The position numbers were made by a program, and so were the translations under genes. From Plantago ovata (lineage: Eukaryota; Streptophyta; Magnoliopsida; Lamiales; Plantaginaceae): a stretch of 64,000 bases of DNA. Positions 46,662 to 57,865 of the stretch are shown here, in pieces. Each line of letters opens with the position of its first letter. Positions within the stretch are counted from its first letter, which is position 1. The notes under the pieces were generated by a model. That model was given only the letters and a program-made list of their open reading frames with translations. It was not told where the DNA came from and did not search any database. The DNA lies in assembly GCA_028274465.1 (NCBI GenBank), contig CM051455.1:102484942-102548941 (forward strand), read 5' to 3'.

Positions 46662-46736
46662 GTAGTTAATTCCACCTTCAGTAAAACTTCTAATTCTGAA
46701 CATTGTTCTTTTGCTAAAATTATTCTTTCTCTACAG
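46662..46736 (+). other. Candidate intron 1 of extra ORF (75 bp)
   Basis: Donor CAGCAG then GTAGTTAATT; acceptor TTCTCTACAG. Phase 0 at both ends, length divisible by three, and still open when unspliced. The protein inside (VVNSTFSKTSNSEHCSF) is unlike the low-complexity flanks, which supports an intron. Confidence 0.6.
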
Positions 46737-46805
46737 ACTTCTCAAGATGCAAGTCAGATGGTTGCTGAAGCCTCTGCACCAGAACCAACACACCCTGCTC
46801 AGCAG

Positions 46806-46877
46806 GTAGTTAATAATTTTGGTATAAAAACTAAGTTTGACAGCTTAGTACTTGTGTCTAATTTTAATTTATTTTAG
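46806..46877 (+). other. Candidate intron 2 of extra ORF (72 bp)
   Basis: Donor CAGCAG then GTAGTTAATA; acceptor TTTATTTTAG. T-rich, phase 0. It contains the only in-frame stop here, TAG, formed by the acceptor itself. Splicing joins the 23-codon exon 46737-46805 to 46878. Confidence 0.65.
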
Positions 46878-46955
46878 GATGAACAAATGGAGGATGCTAC
46901 TCAAGCTCCTCATGGAATGGAAATTGTACTACATGAGCTTGCTGACTCTCAGCAG

Positions 46956-47030
46956 GTAAATCATGTTTCATATATAAACTCTAAAAAAATTCTCCAAACC
47001 ATTCCTGATCTAAATAAAATTCTTTTTCAG
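46956..47030 (+). other. Candidate intron 3 of extra ORF (75 bp)
   Basis: Donor CAGCAG then GTAAATCATG; acceptor TTCTTTTTCAG. Phase 0. It follows the 26-codon exon 46878-46955. Another donor-like CAAGTAAGT sits at 47077, suggesting a fourth intron whose acceptor I cannot place in frame. Confidence 0.6.
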
Positions 47031-47639
47031 GCTCAAAAGGAGACCACTGAAGTGGTACTCATCACTGAAGATCATCAAGTAAGTTCTGAAGAACTTTACT
47101 TGAACTTCAAGAGGACAACTTTGTCAAGAGTTGCTAAGTCTGTCAGCAACTGGCAAAGATACAGAAGAATGGACTTCTCAGATCTTCACCTTCATCTCTC
47201 AAATGAGAAAAAGAGAACTTCACTGTTAAAGCTCGAGACAAGAAAGATGACACTGATGACAATCAAGGTCCAAGTCCTGGTGCTGGTGGATTGAAGTTAA
47301 CAGTTGCTGAAAATACTCAATCAGACAATCAGCAAGCTGAACAACAACAATCTCAGCAAGAATCTCAACCTCCTCCTGCTGCTGCTGAAAATCAAGCACC
47401 TGTACAAGGGGCTGATACTGAAGAAGAATACGCCAGAAAAAGGGCTGCCTTGAAAAATGGCAAGAGTCCAGTTTCTGATGCCAAGGTTACTGAAGAAAAC
47501 CTTGAAGATGAGGATGAAGAAGATGAAGATTACCAACGAGCTCTACAAAACAGTCTCGTGATCCATGCAAGGCATACGCAGGATCTGGAAATTGGTGAAT
47601 CTTCAAGACCAAAATCTAAGGAAGTTCCATCCCTTCCAC

Positions 47640-47790
47640 TTACTACTGGCGAAACTCCAGTTATTGAGTCTCAAACGTTGCCTTCAGCAACTACTCAATT
47701 AAAACTAACTACTGGCGAAACTCCAGTTATTGAGCCACAAACTCAATTGAAACAACTATCTACTGGTGAAACTCCAGTCGTTGAGTCTGA
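47640..47790 (+). repeat. Intragenic repeat in extra ORF
   Basis: Three degenerate copies of ACTGGYGAAACTCCAGT begin near 47644, 47710 and 47762 and encode TGETPVIE, TGETPVIE and TGETPVVE. The flanking SATTQ is also repeated. Confidence 0.75.
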
Positions 47791-49564
47791 AGTGTTGCCA
47801 TCAGCAACCACTCAACAAAAAGGAAGTGAAGCTACTGACAAAGGCTCTAAAGTTGCTCAACTTCATGAATCTGAGGATGATGACGACTTGTCAGAAAATG
47901 AAGATGAACAATCCAAGCGAGACCCAAAAGTCGTTCAGATTCCTCCTCCTAATTATCTCACTTATGAAGGAGATTCATTAAGGGCTGAGTTGCTTTTACG
48001 AGATGATCAGTTTGCTATTGAACTTAAGGCTCACTCCTTGACACCTAATTTAGTGCCGTTCCCAAGAGTTGAGGAGTTTACTCCCAGAATTCTAGCACTA
48101 AAGCAAGTCCATGATGCCTGCAAAGCTGAAGATGAGGCATTGCTTGCTGAGAGTCCACTCGGCATTGGAAAAATTTTGGCTACAGTGCTGAGACGCACTA
48201 CAACTTTAACTATAGCTCAGAAAGACATCAGTCTTTATCACAAGAGCTATGAAGAAGATGTAAGTCAAGCTCTCTTGCTAGCAAAGAATGCTCTTGTCAA
48301 AGCTCAGAATATTACGGATGAGAAGGCCGCAACAGAGAAAAGACATGAAGAGAACATGATGAATATTCAAAAAGAGTTGGCAACAATGAACTCTGACCAA
48401 CAAGCAATCATCATGAAGTATAACAGTCTCAACACTCTTGCTGAAAATTGCAATGAGTTTTATTCTCTGCACATCACTCCGATGTTGCAATCCATGTCTA
48501 AGGGGGAAAAGAAGACTAGAAAAAGCAATCAAACCCCTCCTACTCCTGCTGCTGATGCGCCACTACCATTAGAACCTCTTGCTGAAAGAGAGCAAAGTTC
48601 TAAAAGACAAGCAGAAACTGAGTTAAATTCAGCAAGTACCAAAAAGAGAAAAACCGCTGCTGAAACTCAAGATTTCTGTCACACTGAAAGTCATCACAAT
48701 CTGAATGAAGATGATGAAGAAGATGATGACAATCAAACAAAAGCTCAAGCCATAAGAGCTAGACCCTTAACAGCCATAACTCCGTCTGGCCACTCAAGGC
48801 ATTTTTCGTCTGACTCTTCAGCAAGAGATCAAGACAATGCTAAATCAAGAAGAAGAAGGCAAAGACAGGAAGAGAAAAGGTTGGCCAGCATTGCTATTGG
48901 CTCCGACATTGAATATACAAAGACCAGCAATGAGGAAACCACTCAGAATGTAATCAGAAACATTCATGGTTGCTGGATCTTAAAGCTGGAAGACTTGCTG
49001 GTGAATGAGTTCTTTCCTACAGCCATTTTGAATCAAATGTTCAAATGGATTGAACTCAAGGTCCAAAGAAAGCAAAGGGAAGAATCCCTCCCAAGAAATA
49101 TTGCTGGGAAATGGTTGAATCTTGAGGTCCAAGTAAGAAGAATTGCCATTGGTAAGACATACAAACAAGAACCAAATCTGATCAAACCACCTGACATCGC
49201 TTACTACTCTGACCCAGTAACAAAGAAACCTAAGAAGAAACTTGGATTGATTCCTTATGAGTACTTCTATCTCATTGCTAAGGATCAAGAAGAAGATCTT
49301 CTCTGGTTAAGAAAGATTCATCCGAGAAGCATTTCAGATACACAACTTCTCCATGCCAGCAATTGGGGCATGCATTTGTGGGTAACTAATTACATGGAAA
49401 TGAATGCTGAAAAGCATCATCATACTGCCTGCAAAAATGCAAGAATTCTTCAACTACAAGTCCGTAGGCTTCTAGAAAACTACGAGAAGGATTGTGTTGA
49501 ATTCACTGCACTTGCTGAGAAAAGTGTAAGAGAGATTTTAAGAAAATCCTCTGAAAGAGCTTAA

Positions 49565-49810
49565 ATCCCTGCAATAGTTTTTGTTAAAGTTTTTGTTTGC
49601 TGATTCCTTGTTATCTATGCTTTCTTGTAAACTTCTGTTTGATAACTTTCAGCAATGAATTCTTTTTGACTCTTATTGGTTTTTGATTATGCAACTTACT
49701 TATGCTTACTGTTTATTTATTCAAGTATGCTTGCATTAATCATCTGATTTATTCAACATCAGAAACCTCTAAAAGGGTAACAATTAATTTAGCCATGGAT
49801 TGCTAACATC
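49565..49810 (+). other. 3' untranslated stretch of copia 2
   Basis: T-rich noncoding sequence between the extra-ORF stop and the polypurine tract. I see nothing else in it. Confidence 0.6.
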
Positions 49811-49825
49811 AAAAAGGGGGAAATT
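49811..49825 (+). other. Polypurine tract of copia 2
   Basis: AAAAAGGGGGAAATT directly precedes the 3' LTR; it primes plus-strand synthesis. Confidence 0.85.
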
Positions 49826-51563
49826 TGTTAGGAAACTTGTAATTTTGATGAGCAATTAACCATGCTAAATTAAGAACAGTCCAGTAACTAGTACTCTTAA
49901 GGTCCATAGGAATTTAGAATTTTAAGGACATTGTAAAAGAGGAACGTTTGCTGATGACTTAGTTAGGTATTAGATAAGTTATTTCTTTTGTGTATGATGT
50001 ATTTTATTTTCTGAAAAGAAAATAACTTATTGACACATTTGTGTATGACGTATTTTATTTTCTGAGAAGAAAATATCTTATTGACACATTAGCGTATGAT
50101 GTATTTTATTTCTGAAAAGAAAATATCTTATTGATGCTTAGCTTTAATGAATCTTATTTTCTGAAAAGAAAATGACCTATTGAAGCATTTGCTGAAGATA
50201 TATTTTGTTTATTACAAACAAATTATTTAAGCAAATAAGAAATCGGTCAGAATCTTGAAGACTTTTGAAGATCTGAAGAATTGAAGACTTGAAGACTTGA
50301 AGATTGCTGAAGACTGGTAAGGCACGTGTTTTCTCAGAAAGTGGAATGTTCAGCAACAACATTGCATAAGTGAAAATCTGAAAGACAGAGTAGGTTGTGC
50401 TTGCTGAAACTGAGACTGAACACTTGCTGATGAACATATGTGACCTCTTGCTGAATGTACGAGAATTTGCGCTCCAATGTTACTGTTTGAATTCTATTCA
50501 AATGTGCATTTAATGCAAAGCTTACACGCAAAGGACATGAAGACTAGAAGACAAACAAAGTCGTTGCTGAAAGTACAAAAGCAAGATAGTGACATGTTAA
50601 GGAACAAAAGCCTTAGGATTTGAAATTCAAACGGCTCCTTACTTGCACTATAAATAGAGGTCATCCGGCAAAGAGTTGAAGTGTGTCAACAACGTGATCA
50701 AACTCTCACTTGTGCTTAAAAACTCACAAACCTTCAATCACTCTTACTGCCATTGATCCGTTCCAAGACTTAAAGCTTGAAAAAGCTACTTGTGAAGAAG
50801 TAGAACAAACTCCGCTAATAAATTAGTTTAGTGTTCTTTCTTTCGAACAAGAACAAGTCTTGACACCAGAAACAATCAAACTTGTTTACTGCAAAGTATT
50901 CCAAGTTATGTTTCTTAGATTACTTGTTGTAACTGAATAAGTTATAATTAAGTCATCTCACCCCAAAACTCTCTAACTGAAAATACACCCTTTCAGGCGT
51001 GATATTCAGGGGGAACTTAATCGAGCACAGTTTTGCTGATTAAAAGTACCAAGTTTGGTGGAGAACAAGGTTGAGTTCTCTAGTTTAGGTTGGAGACAAA
51101 GCAAGTGTGCTTTGGTTTCTGTTGAATCGCTTTAGGTAGGAGATTGTAAGGAACCTCAATCATATCTTAGTGGATTCAGTCCTAGAAAGGACAAAGTGGA
51201 TTAGTTGAGAGATTACGCCACTCTCAGATACCACTATAAAAGCGTTTGTGTGATTTACTTACTGCATTTAGCTTTCAGCAAATTATATCTGTTTGTACAC
51301 AGTCACTCACTTCACTTGCTGAAAACTCTTTACTTGCTGAAAGAGCACTTATTGTTTCAAAGACTTCCGCTCTCTGATTTTAAGTATCAGCAAACCAAGC
51401 TACTGGAAAGTAACTTACGCTTGCTGAGAAAGTTAAGTATCAGCAACCTCATTACTGAAAAGTAATAAGTACTTGCTGAGAAATTTTTTAAACAACGAAA
51501 GTTTGAAAAGACTATTCACCCCCCCCCCCCCTAGTCTTTTCTTGTTGTTTAAAGGGACCAACA
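49826..51563 (+). repeat. 3' LTR of copia 2
   Basis: 1,738 bp. U3 stem-loops at about 50008-50176, TATA at 50649. It ends at ACCAACA next to the GATAA duplication. It differs from the 5' LTR by scattered substitutions, one fewer GACTTGAA repeat and the C-run length. Confidence 0.93.
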
Positions 51564-51835
51564 GATAACACTCCCCTATTCTACCCATCTCTCAAGTAAA
51601 GTCTTAAGTATTTCTCCACTTCCTGAATGGCAGGACGAGGGTGGTCTAGAACAGATGACACTCAAGACAAAAAGGATAAAAAGTAGAAAATTACAACACG
51701 ATTACGAACAATACGAAAAATGGAAAAGATTCAACACTTTGCTAAACTGCTATTTGGCTTTCTTTTTTTGGACCCTTCTTTGCTTTTTTGGGGTCTTTTT
51801 TTTCTTTCCAGATTCTCTTTTTCTTTTTCTCTCTT
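51564..51835 (-). mobile_element. Second, partial Athila-like internal region (distal block)
   Basis: Continues 36140 without loss beyond the target duplication, matching about 29180-29450, and stops in the T-rich tract. There it joins MULE sequence through a shared TTTTTGTCAG-like patch. The rest of this element copy is deleted. Confidence 0.88.
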
Positions 51836-52480
51836 TTTGTCAGAACGAATGTATCCATCACACTGTAGCTCGGGTTGGTTTTCGATGATATGTGATAGTT
51901 GGATTCACACACCACCACACATTCAAACTAAGATATCTCTGATTCCTTACAAAAAAAAAAAAAAACACTGAAACTTCAATTTTACGGGTAGTTTTCATTG
52001 ATTGTTGGTAAATCAATGACTCTTTCACATGACATTACACGATATCAGATTCGACAGTCTCAGGCGGCAGGTTTGTTCAATTTTATATGGCATTATTTTT
52101 GAAGAAGTTTAATTTGTCAGTTAATTAACGTTTTCCGATGGAATTTTGTTTAGCTATGCTTCATGTAATGCTGGGTTGGAGGAGGACTAGATCGAATTCC
52201 GATAATAGTTATGAACGGATGCTATCAGCGGTTGCTGCGAATCCGACAGTACTAGATGATGTTACAGTTGAAGAAGGTGGGTCCCCAAAATCATTTTTGT
52301 TAAAAGTCTATTTTCAACATCTTCTGCAATAAATAGAGTTACATCGTTATTCTATTTGTGTTTTAGTTGGGACCATCACAGGAACAAACAATTGTGGGTG
52401 TGGGGATTCATTGTCCTTTTGGTTTGTAATTGTCTGGTTAATTCTAACACGTGGGTATTATTGGTTGTAATTTTCTATAC
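51836..52480 (+). other. Segment u of unit D
   Basis: Starts at GTCAGAACGAATG. The exon-like block is at about 52138-52278 (SYERMLSAVAANPTVLDD), then the AT-rich stretch and TTGGGACCATCACAGG after TTTTAG. The part of u toward GlnRS copy 4 was lost at the retroelement junction. Confidence 0.45.
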
Positions 52481-55071
52481 TTATGTAGACATGTATAATT
52501 TTCTAAAAGGCTTATCCAGGCAATCCCCGAATGTGAAAGGCTTCTTCTTCTTATAGGGGATCTCACCAAATGAATAGTGTCGCTTTCTTTTTGGCCTGCC
52601 AGCTGACAGCTTTCTTGGTGGTGCAGTAATTTTCTTCACCTCCCCCATGGCCCTTATACATTCACCGCGCAATGATGTGGGTATTGGCTGGATTTCAGGA
52701 GAATATGCTAGTTTGTAGGTGGCAACAAAGAAACAAGGATCAATCACACCTACAACATGTGGTAGCTTTTGAGAAATGACCTGGGTTGCGTGCACGGAAA
52801 ACCCTGCAGCTGCCACCCATAACAAGTACAAGTCCTCTTCTTCAGATCCACAGTTTGTGTAGTGTTGGATAGAACCTCATATATACCGGTTTCATCATCT
52901 CCATCTGGCGAAATAATCACCCAACACCTTCCTTTCTCAACAAAGGCATTCCATTGGTTCTCCCGACGAGGGCAAAGCGTCCCTGTCCAAACACGACTTT
53001 CACTCCTACGTTCTGAATACCATCGCATCAGAACCTTGCGTATGCTATCAAGCATGACCATCGGAGGCAGGGACCGTAAAGGAACTATTCGAGTATTGAA
53101 AAACTCTGCAGCATTTGAAGTCATCTCCCCATAACGTACCACATTTGGAGAATATGCAACTGCCCACATCTTTGGAGGGAGATTTTTTAGGAAAGCAACT
53201 GCCCGTGGCCCACCTGCATCTTCAAACTTTGATACACACTCCTCGAACAGAGACTTTGTAGGAGCATAGGCGCTTCTGTTCAATAACCCCCACAATCTTC
53301 TTCCGGTACAATACAGTGGCAGGGTTGGGGTACTTGCCTTTTAGATTGAGTCCTACAAGAAATAATGTTGTCAATACCAACCGCGAAAGGTGAAATGTAC
53401 TTATGAAATATTTCGAATTATAATGCATATAATATCTGGTGTAATGTACTTATAAAAGATTTGCAACCTAGATGCCAAAGATAGTAGAAGTGCCTCGGTC
53501 CAGCATACACGGCCGGGAGGGCAGCCATTATCACATCATGTCGGTCAGAAAGAAAAATATCTTCTTCTCATGGCGAACGTGTGTTTGCAGCATTCCTGCA
53601 TTAAATTATGACACAATAAGTCTATTGAATATGCGAGTAGTTAAATTTACATGACATAATTCAATATTTAACATACGTATGAAGTAGGTCTAATTATCTG
53701 TTGTTTCTGCATCCACTATTCCAAAAGCCACCGGAAATAGCCCTGACATTGATACACATTGCCACATAACCAGTAAGGTAAATACACTTGTACAACAAAT
53801 GTAATTGATCTTATAATAACTTTATAATAGTAACACATTAACTGAGAATTTACCATTGTCACCGTCCTTGCCAAGAGCAGTCAGGAGTTGCCCTTTATAT
53901 TTCCCTTTCAATGATGTAGCATCAATAAAAAGCATAGGGCGACAACGGCTGAAACCATCTAAGCTCGCTTGGAACGCCAAGAAGCAACGACAAAACTCAT
54001 TTGTCTCACGCTTTGTTTGTATATCAAACACAGAATCGGGGTTGGTTTCTTGCACGACCCTCCCATACCATTGAAGTGCGTTAAACGAGTCCTTATATCC
54101 ACCATAAATCTTATCTCTATAAATCTGAAGTGCTCTCCATGCCTTAATATAATTAACAGTCATCCCATATTTAGTCGACATCAAGTTCTCCACTGCCTTC
54201 CCATTGATACCAGGATTTTGCTTAACATTCTCCAATACCATTGAAACTATCATTTTGGGTGTGAAGCGAGAACTATCATCCTTCATCAACAAACTGTTGC
54301 AGTCATGCACAAGCACCCCGCTATTGATCAAGAAATATTCCATCACACCATTAATCTTTTTCTCAGTCCCAGAAAGTTTCCACTTGCACCCCATTGTGTT
54401 TCGCTTCTTACAGTACACGGACACACCTTGCTTGTTGTTCTTAGAAAAAGCATATTTAAAGCCAAAGTGACCCGCATACTTTATTAACTCACTACGAAAC
54501 TCGTCTGAACCACCAATGAATTTATGGCCAATCCCCTTGATATTACTAGCCCAGATCTTGCTTACAAGTGGAGTAACCACCTCTAGAGGAGTAACATCAA
54601 AACGTGGTGTCATATCTTCATCAAATTCTGCCGAACCAAAATTTTGAGAACATTCTCTGTCAACCATTGTGGCTCTACTTTTTTTACATTTTCCACTTCT
54701 AACATTCTCCTCAGACATCCCTCGACTATCTACAACAACATCATTGTATGTCATCTTCAAATCTACTACTTTGGGACATAAATTACCAATATGGTACATC
54801 ATAACAACAAAATCGGCATCACAATTCATGCTTACAGCGGGGTATGTACCGATAGAGTAGGTAAATGAAATTGCACTTTGATTTACTAGGGTCGACCACT
54901 TCATCCTAACACTACTCAATCGGTCATCATATTTGGAATGTTCATGAATGGTGATGCCAGATTGTACCTGGTTGTAGTCGGCCATGAGTACGCTTGGTTG
55001 TAGTCGGCCATGAGTACGCAAATCAGCTTCTTCATATGAATACCTGCTTCTGCCGTATACGTCTCCATCAT
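52481..55071 (-). pseudogene. MULE transposase, copy D
   Basis: Longest open version. The reading frame from 55021 to 53822 covers the N-terminal domain, zinc-binding segment and first catalytic Asp (MLFIDATSLKGKYKG) without a stop. Near the start a ~26-bp tandem duplication (GGTTGTAGTCGGCCATGAGT on +, at about 54967 and 54993) disturbs the first codons. The VDAETTDN-TAG stop, T-run frameshift and SWIM-finger frameshift are shared with the other copies. The C-terminal part is at 53295-52481. Confidence 0.9.
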
Positions 55072-55220
55072 CCGCTCCAAATCGCCTAGATCAATGACTC
55101 TGCCGTATACACAAATCTCCTAGATCAATGACTCTGTAAGAATGTTTTTTAATTTTCCCCCTTTTTTCATGAAGTTCATCTGAGAGAATGAATGTTTGAT
55201 GTCACTATTTATATGAAACA
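55072..55220 (-). promoter_or_regulatory. 5' leader of transposase copy D, split by solo LTR
   Basis: Counterpart of 25390-25540. It is interrupted after TATGAAACA, and its remainder resumes at 57866. Confidence 0.55.
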
Positions 55221-57865
55221 TGTAACATCCCATTTATTTTTTAATTTTTTTTGATATAAAATTAATTAATTATCCAATAATTTAATTATTTGGTGATTTA
55301 ATTAATTTCCTTCCGAGCTATCGAATTTGAATTAGATGTTGCGTTAAAGATCAGTCTACGCATCTGTCCTTGGGCTAGCTTTTATTTTCAGCTTTAAGGA
55401 GTGGACTTGACCCAATTTAATTAAAGGTCCAGAAAACCCTAGTCCATATCTCAAACCTAAACCTAAACAACCCATTTCATTTTAATTTTCTTCTTTTCCT
55501 CTCCTTGAGCCGTCACACCCAGATCGATCAACATCATCCTTATCGAAAACTCATCATCTTCAATCAACATCATCAATCGCCACCTTCATCACCAGAACCA
55601 CCACTACACCACCATATCTCCACCACGTCTCACAGAAATCACCATCACCTCTTCATCCACAACCACATCACCATCTTCATCATCAACATCAATTCGTACA
55701 TCATCACGAGATTATCATTTATCATCAGTAGCACGACATCATCATCATCACCGTCTTGAATTCATCCTCGAAAATCTACTTAGTGCTCTGTTCTGTTCGT
55801 GCTACAGCGTTGCAGCTCCGTCCCGGACCGCTTTGCTCCGGCACGCACGCATCGAAGCTCTGTCCGGCTCCGTTCCGTTCGCTTAGCTCCGCCCCGGCCC
55901 TGTTTCTGCTCCGATTTCAGTTCCGGTAAGTAGTTTCGGCTCCTTCCTTGTGCGTTTCGGATTCAAATCTCGAATTGAATCTTGATTTTAATCCTTTTGT
56001 TTACATTTAATTCGCAGATCGAATCATCTCATCTCCGTTCGAAGGTAATATCTCTATTATTCTTTTCGTTTCTCTTTTTCGTTTGACCATTTTACCCCTG
56101 AGTTGCTCCTGTCCTAAAAACGTCCCTAATCTTGACCTTAAGGACTGATACTGGACTGTTGTTGACTAATATTGGACAATTCAAACTCGTATAGGCTGAC
56201 TTGGACGGTTTTGTGATTGTTTAGTTTATTTGTGGACTGATTGGTTAGGTTCTGAAAGTTTGGGGGTGTTTTGTTTAATTTCTGAAATTTGGAGAACCTG
56301 TTTGTGAGTTATGGAAACCTGGAGGACTTGTCTGCAACTGTTTGACCACCATTGACCAATCTTAAACTGGTTTAAGAGAGTATTAATTGCTGGAAAATGT
56401 TTCGTTAATATTCCGAAAATGTTGGGATTAATTTTAACTTATGATTTCAAAAAAGATTTTTCTGCAATTTCTGTTTTGAGGGTAAAATGGTAATTTCATA
56501 CTTTCTGGACTACACTGTTATGTTGAGTTTCTTTTGAGGACTATTATGATATTGTTGAAAGCTTGAAACTGTTTTGCAATTACTATTGAGGGCACTTTAG
56601 TAATCTCAAAACTCAGACTAAAGGTGTTTTCTAGAAAATGTTCAAGTTAAAGTACTTTCGGTCTTGAAGTTGAGTGACTAATTTGTTTGCTAGCTTAGTT
56701 GGTTATATGTTGAGAGACTAACTTAGAGGTCCCGAGTTCGAGCCCCCTCCGTTACCACTTCTCTGCCGACCTTTTATTTTATCCGTTTAGCTTTTTGTTC
56801 AACTTCTAGTTAGTGACTAGACACTTCCTGTTTAGGTGCTCCGTCCGCTAGCTCTTAATACGCTCTGCTTTTGAGGATCGTTGCTCGCAAAGTTCAAGGT
56901 GAGTGTTCACCCCAAAACTTATCTATTTGCGAAAAACTGGAAGGCTATGTGATAATTTGTATCTATTGATATATGTCTGTTATATCGTATGCTTCCGCGT
57001 AAAAGTAACTAAGTCCTAAGTATGGCTATTTACTTATCTTTGTTTGTTGCTACTTGTACTGGATTAACTCTTCTGCAGGAACACTTCTCGATGTTTCGAG
57101 ATCTGATTATTGTTATCTGTTTGTTTTGTATCCGTATCTGCATCTGTTCTGTCTGTTTCTGTGTGACCGGTCGATTAGGTCGTAATTAGGTAGGCTTGGG
57201 TAGTGAGGACTGTCGGGTTTGCTTGGTTATTGCCTAGTCTAATCCCTTTTAGGCGCGAGGTAGAAGTCGTTGAGGTCTATTAGGGTCGTAGGTTCTGTTT
57301 CCCCAAAGTACACGGGGGTTTCTGTTTCTGTCCGAAGTTGTATACCCTCTGGAGGGAGCTATAAGGGCAATCTGGGAGTAGGAGTAACAAGGCGGGCTGC
57401 ACCAACGGACTTCGACTTATCTGTTCTGTCTTTATGTTTTGTTATCTGTTCTGTCTGCTATTTTATCTGCTGCAAATGATTTTGTTTTCAAACTGTTTAC
57501 TTTTCTTTTGTTAACTTAGAACCTCACTGAGATCCTTTATCTCACGCTCTCTTTGTTTTCAAAAAATTCCTTCCTTCCAGATTCAAATGAAGGCGAGCAA
57601 TAGTAGGCATCCAGCGACTGAGTGAAGGGACTGGGGCATTTGTTGGGATTTTATGCTTTCAAATAAGAAGAAAACTCTTTATATTCTTCATTATCTGTTA
57701 CTTTCTTTTGAAACTTTTCTAGTTACCATTGGATAATTTTGTATCTGTATGCGTCGTGGCGCCAAACTCGGTTTCTGCATTTATTGTTGACCATTACCTT
57801 TGAATTATTTCAAATATTTTATTCTCCAAGATATTTTTTTTATTTTAAAAACCGATATCGTTACA
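55221..57865 (+). mobile_element. Solo LTR, 2.65 kb, Ty3/gypsy-like
   Basis: Begins TGTAACATCCC and ends ATCGTTACA, flanked by the perfect 5-bp duplication AAACA (55216-55220 and 57866-57870). There is no internal region, so it arose by LTR-LTR recombination. The length and end sequence suggest a chromovirus such as Tekay/Del, which is inference. The His/Pro-rich reading frame at 55505-55759 is a by-product of CATCAT repeats. A tRNA-like segment lies inside (separate entry). Confidence 0.85.
56687..56755 (+). ncRNA. tRNA-like / SINE-head-like segment within solo LTR
   Basis: TAGCTTAGTTGGT (56691-56703) fits a Pol III A box, and GAGTTCGAGCC (56734-56744) fits a B box 43 bp later, followed by CCCCTCCGTTACC. 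It looks like a decayed tRNA or the tRNA-derived head of a SINE. No full cloverleaf is evident and no anticodon arm can be assigned. Confidence 0.4.

Larger units (their letters stand above)
44594..49564 (+). pseudogene. Large extra ORF in env-like position, spliced, copia 2
   Basis: Starts MAPKRQSSKSSK at 44594. A one-base shift near 45335 joins to the frame from 45318. The N-terminal third resembles the plant 'putative plant transposon protein' domain. Then come basic nuclear-type motifs (KPKKKKRK near 45787, KRKRTSNKRKK near 45858), a long acidic VAE/LAE-rich region, three small introns, a region between 47079 and 47216 that needs a further shift or splice, three TGETPV repeats, acidic runs, a coiled-coil stretch and a basic C-terminal domain ending at 49564. 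The total is about 1,600 codons. No signal peptide or membrane helix is evident, so 'envelope' is unlikely as a function. The role is unknown. Confidence 0.75.
36141..51563 (+). mobile_element. Ty1/copia Sirevirus-like retrotransposon, copy 2 (complete, 15.4 kb)
   Basis: A full-length element with LTRs at 36141-37885 and 49826-51563 and the perfect target duplication GATAA at 36136-36140 and 51564-51568. Order: LTR, PBS, gag, pol, hairpin spacer, candidate internal promoter, large extra ORF with introns, polypurine tract, LTR. By eye the LTRs differ at roughly fifteen to twenty sites, so insertion was fairly recent. Coding regions nonetheless have several stops, mostly nonsense changes. At 15.4 kb it is large even for a Sirevirus. 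Confidence 0.93.

Noticed and set aside
47079..47216. Fourth intron of the extra ORF
   Set aside because: The donor CAAGTAAGT is good, but no acceptor restores the downstream frame; a frameshift mutation explains it equally well.
55505..55759. His/Ser/Pro-rich protein frame
   Set aside because: It comes from CATCAT/CACCAC low-complexity DNA inside the solo LTR and has no codon-level signal.
56687..56755. Functional tRNA gene
   Set aside because: A and B boxes are present but no consistent acceptor or anticodon stem could be drawn.
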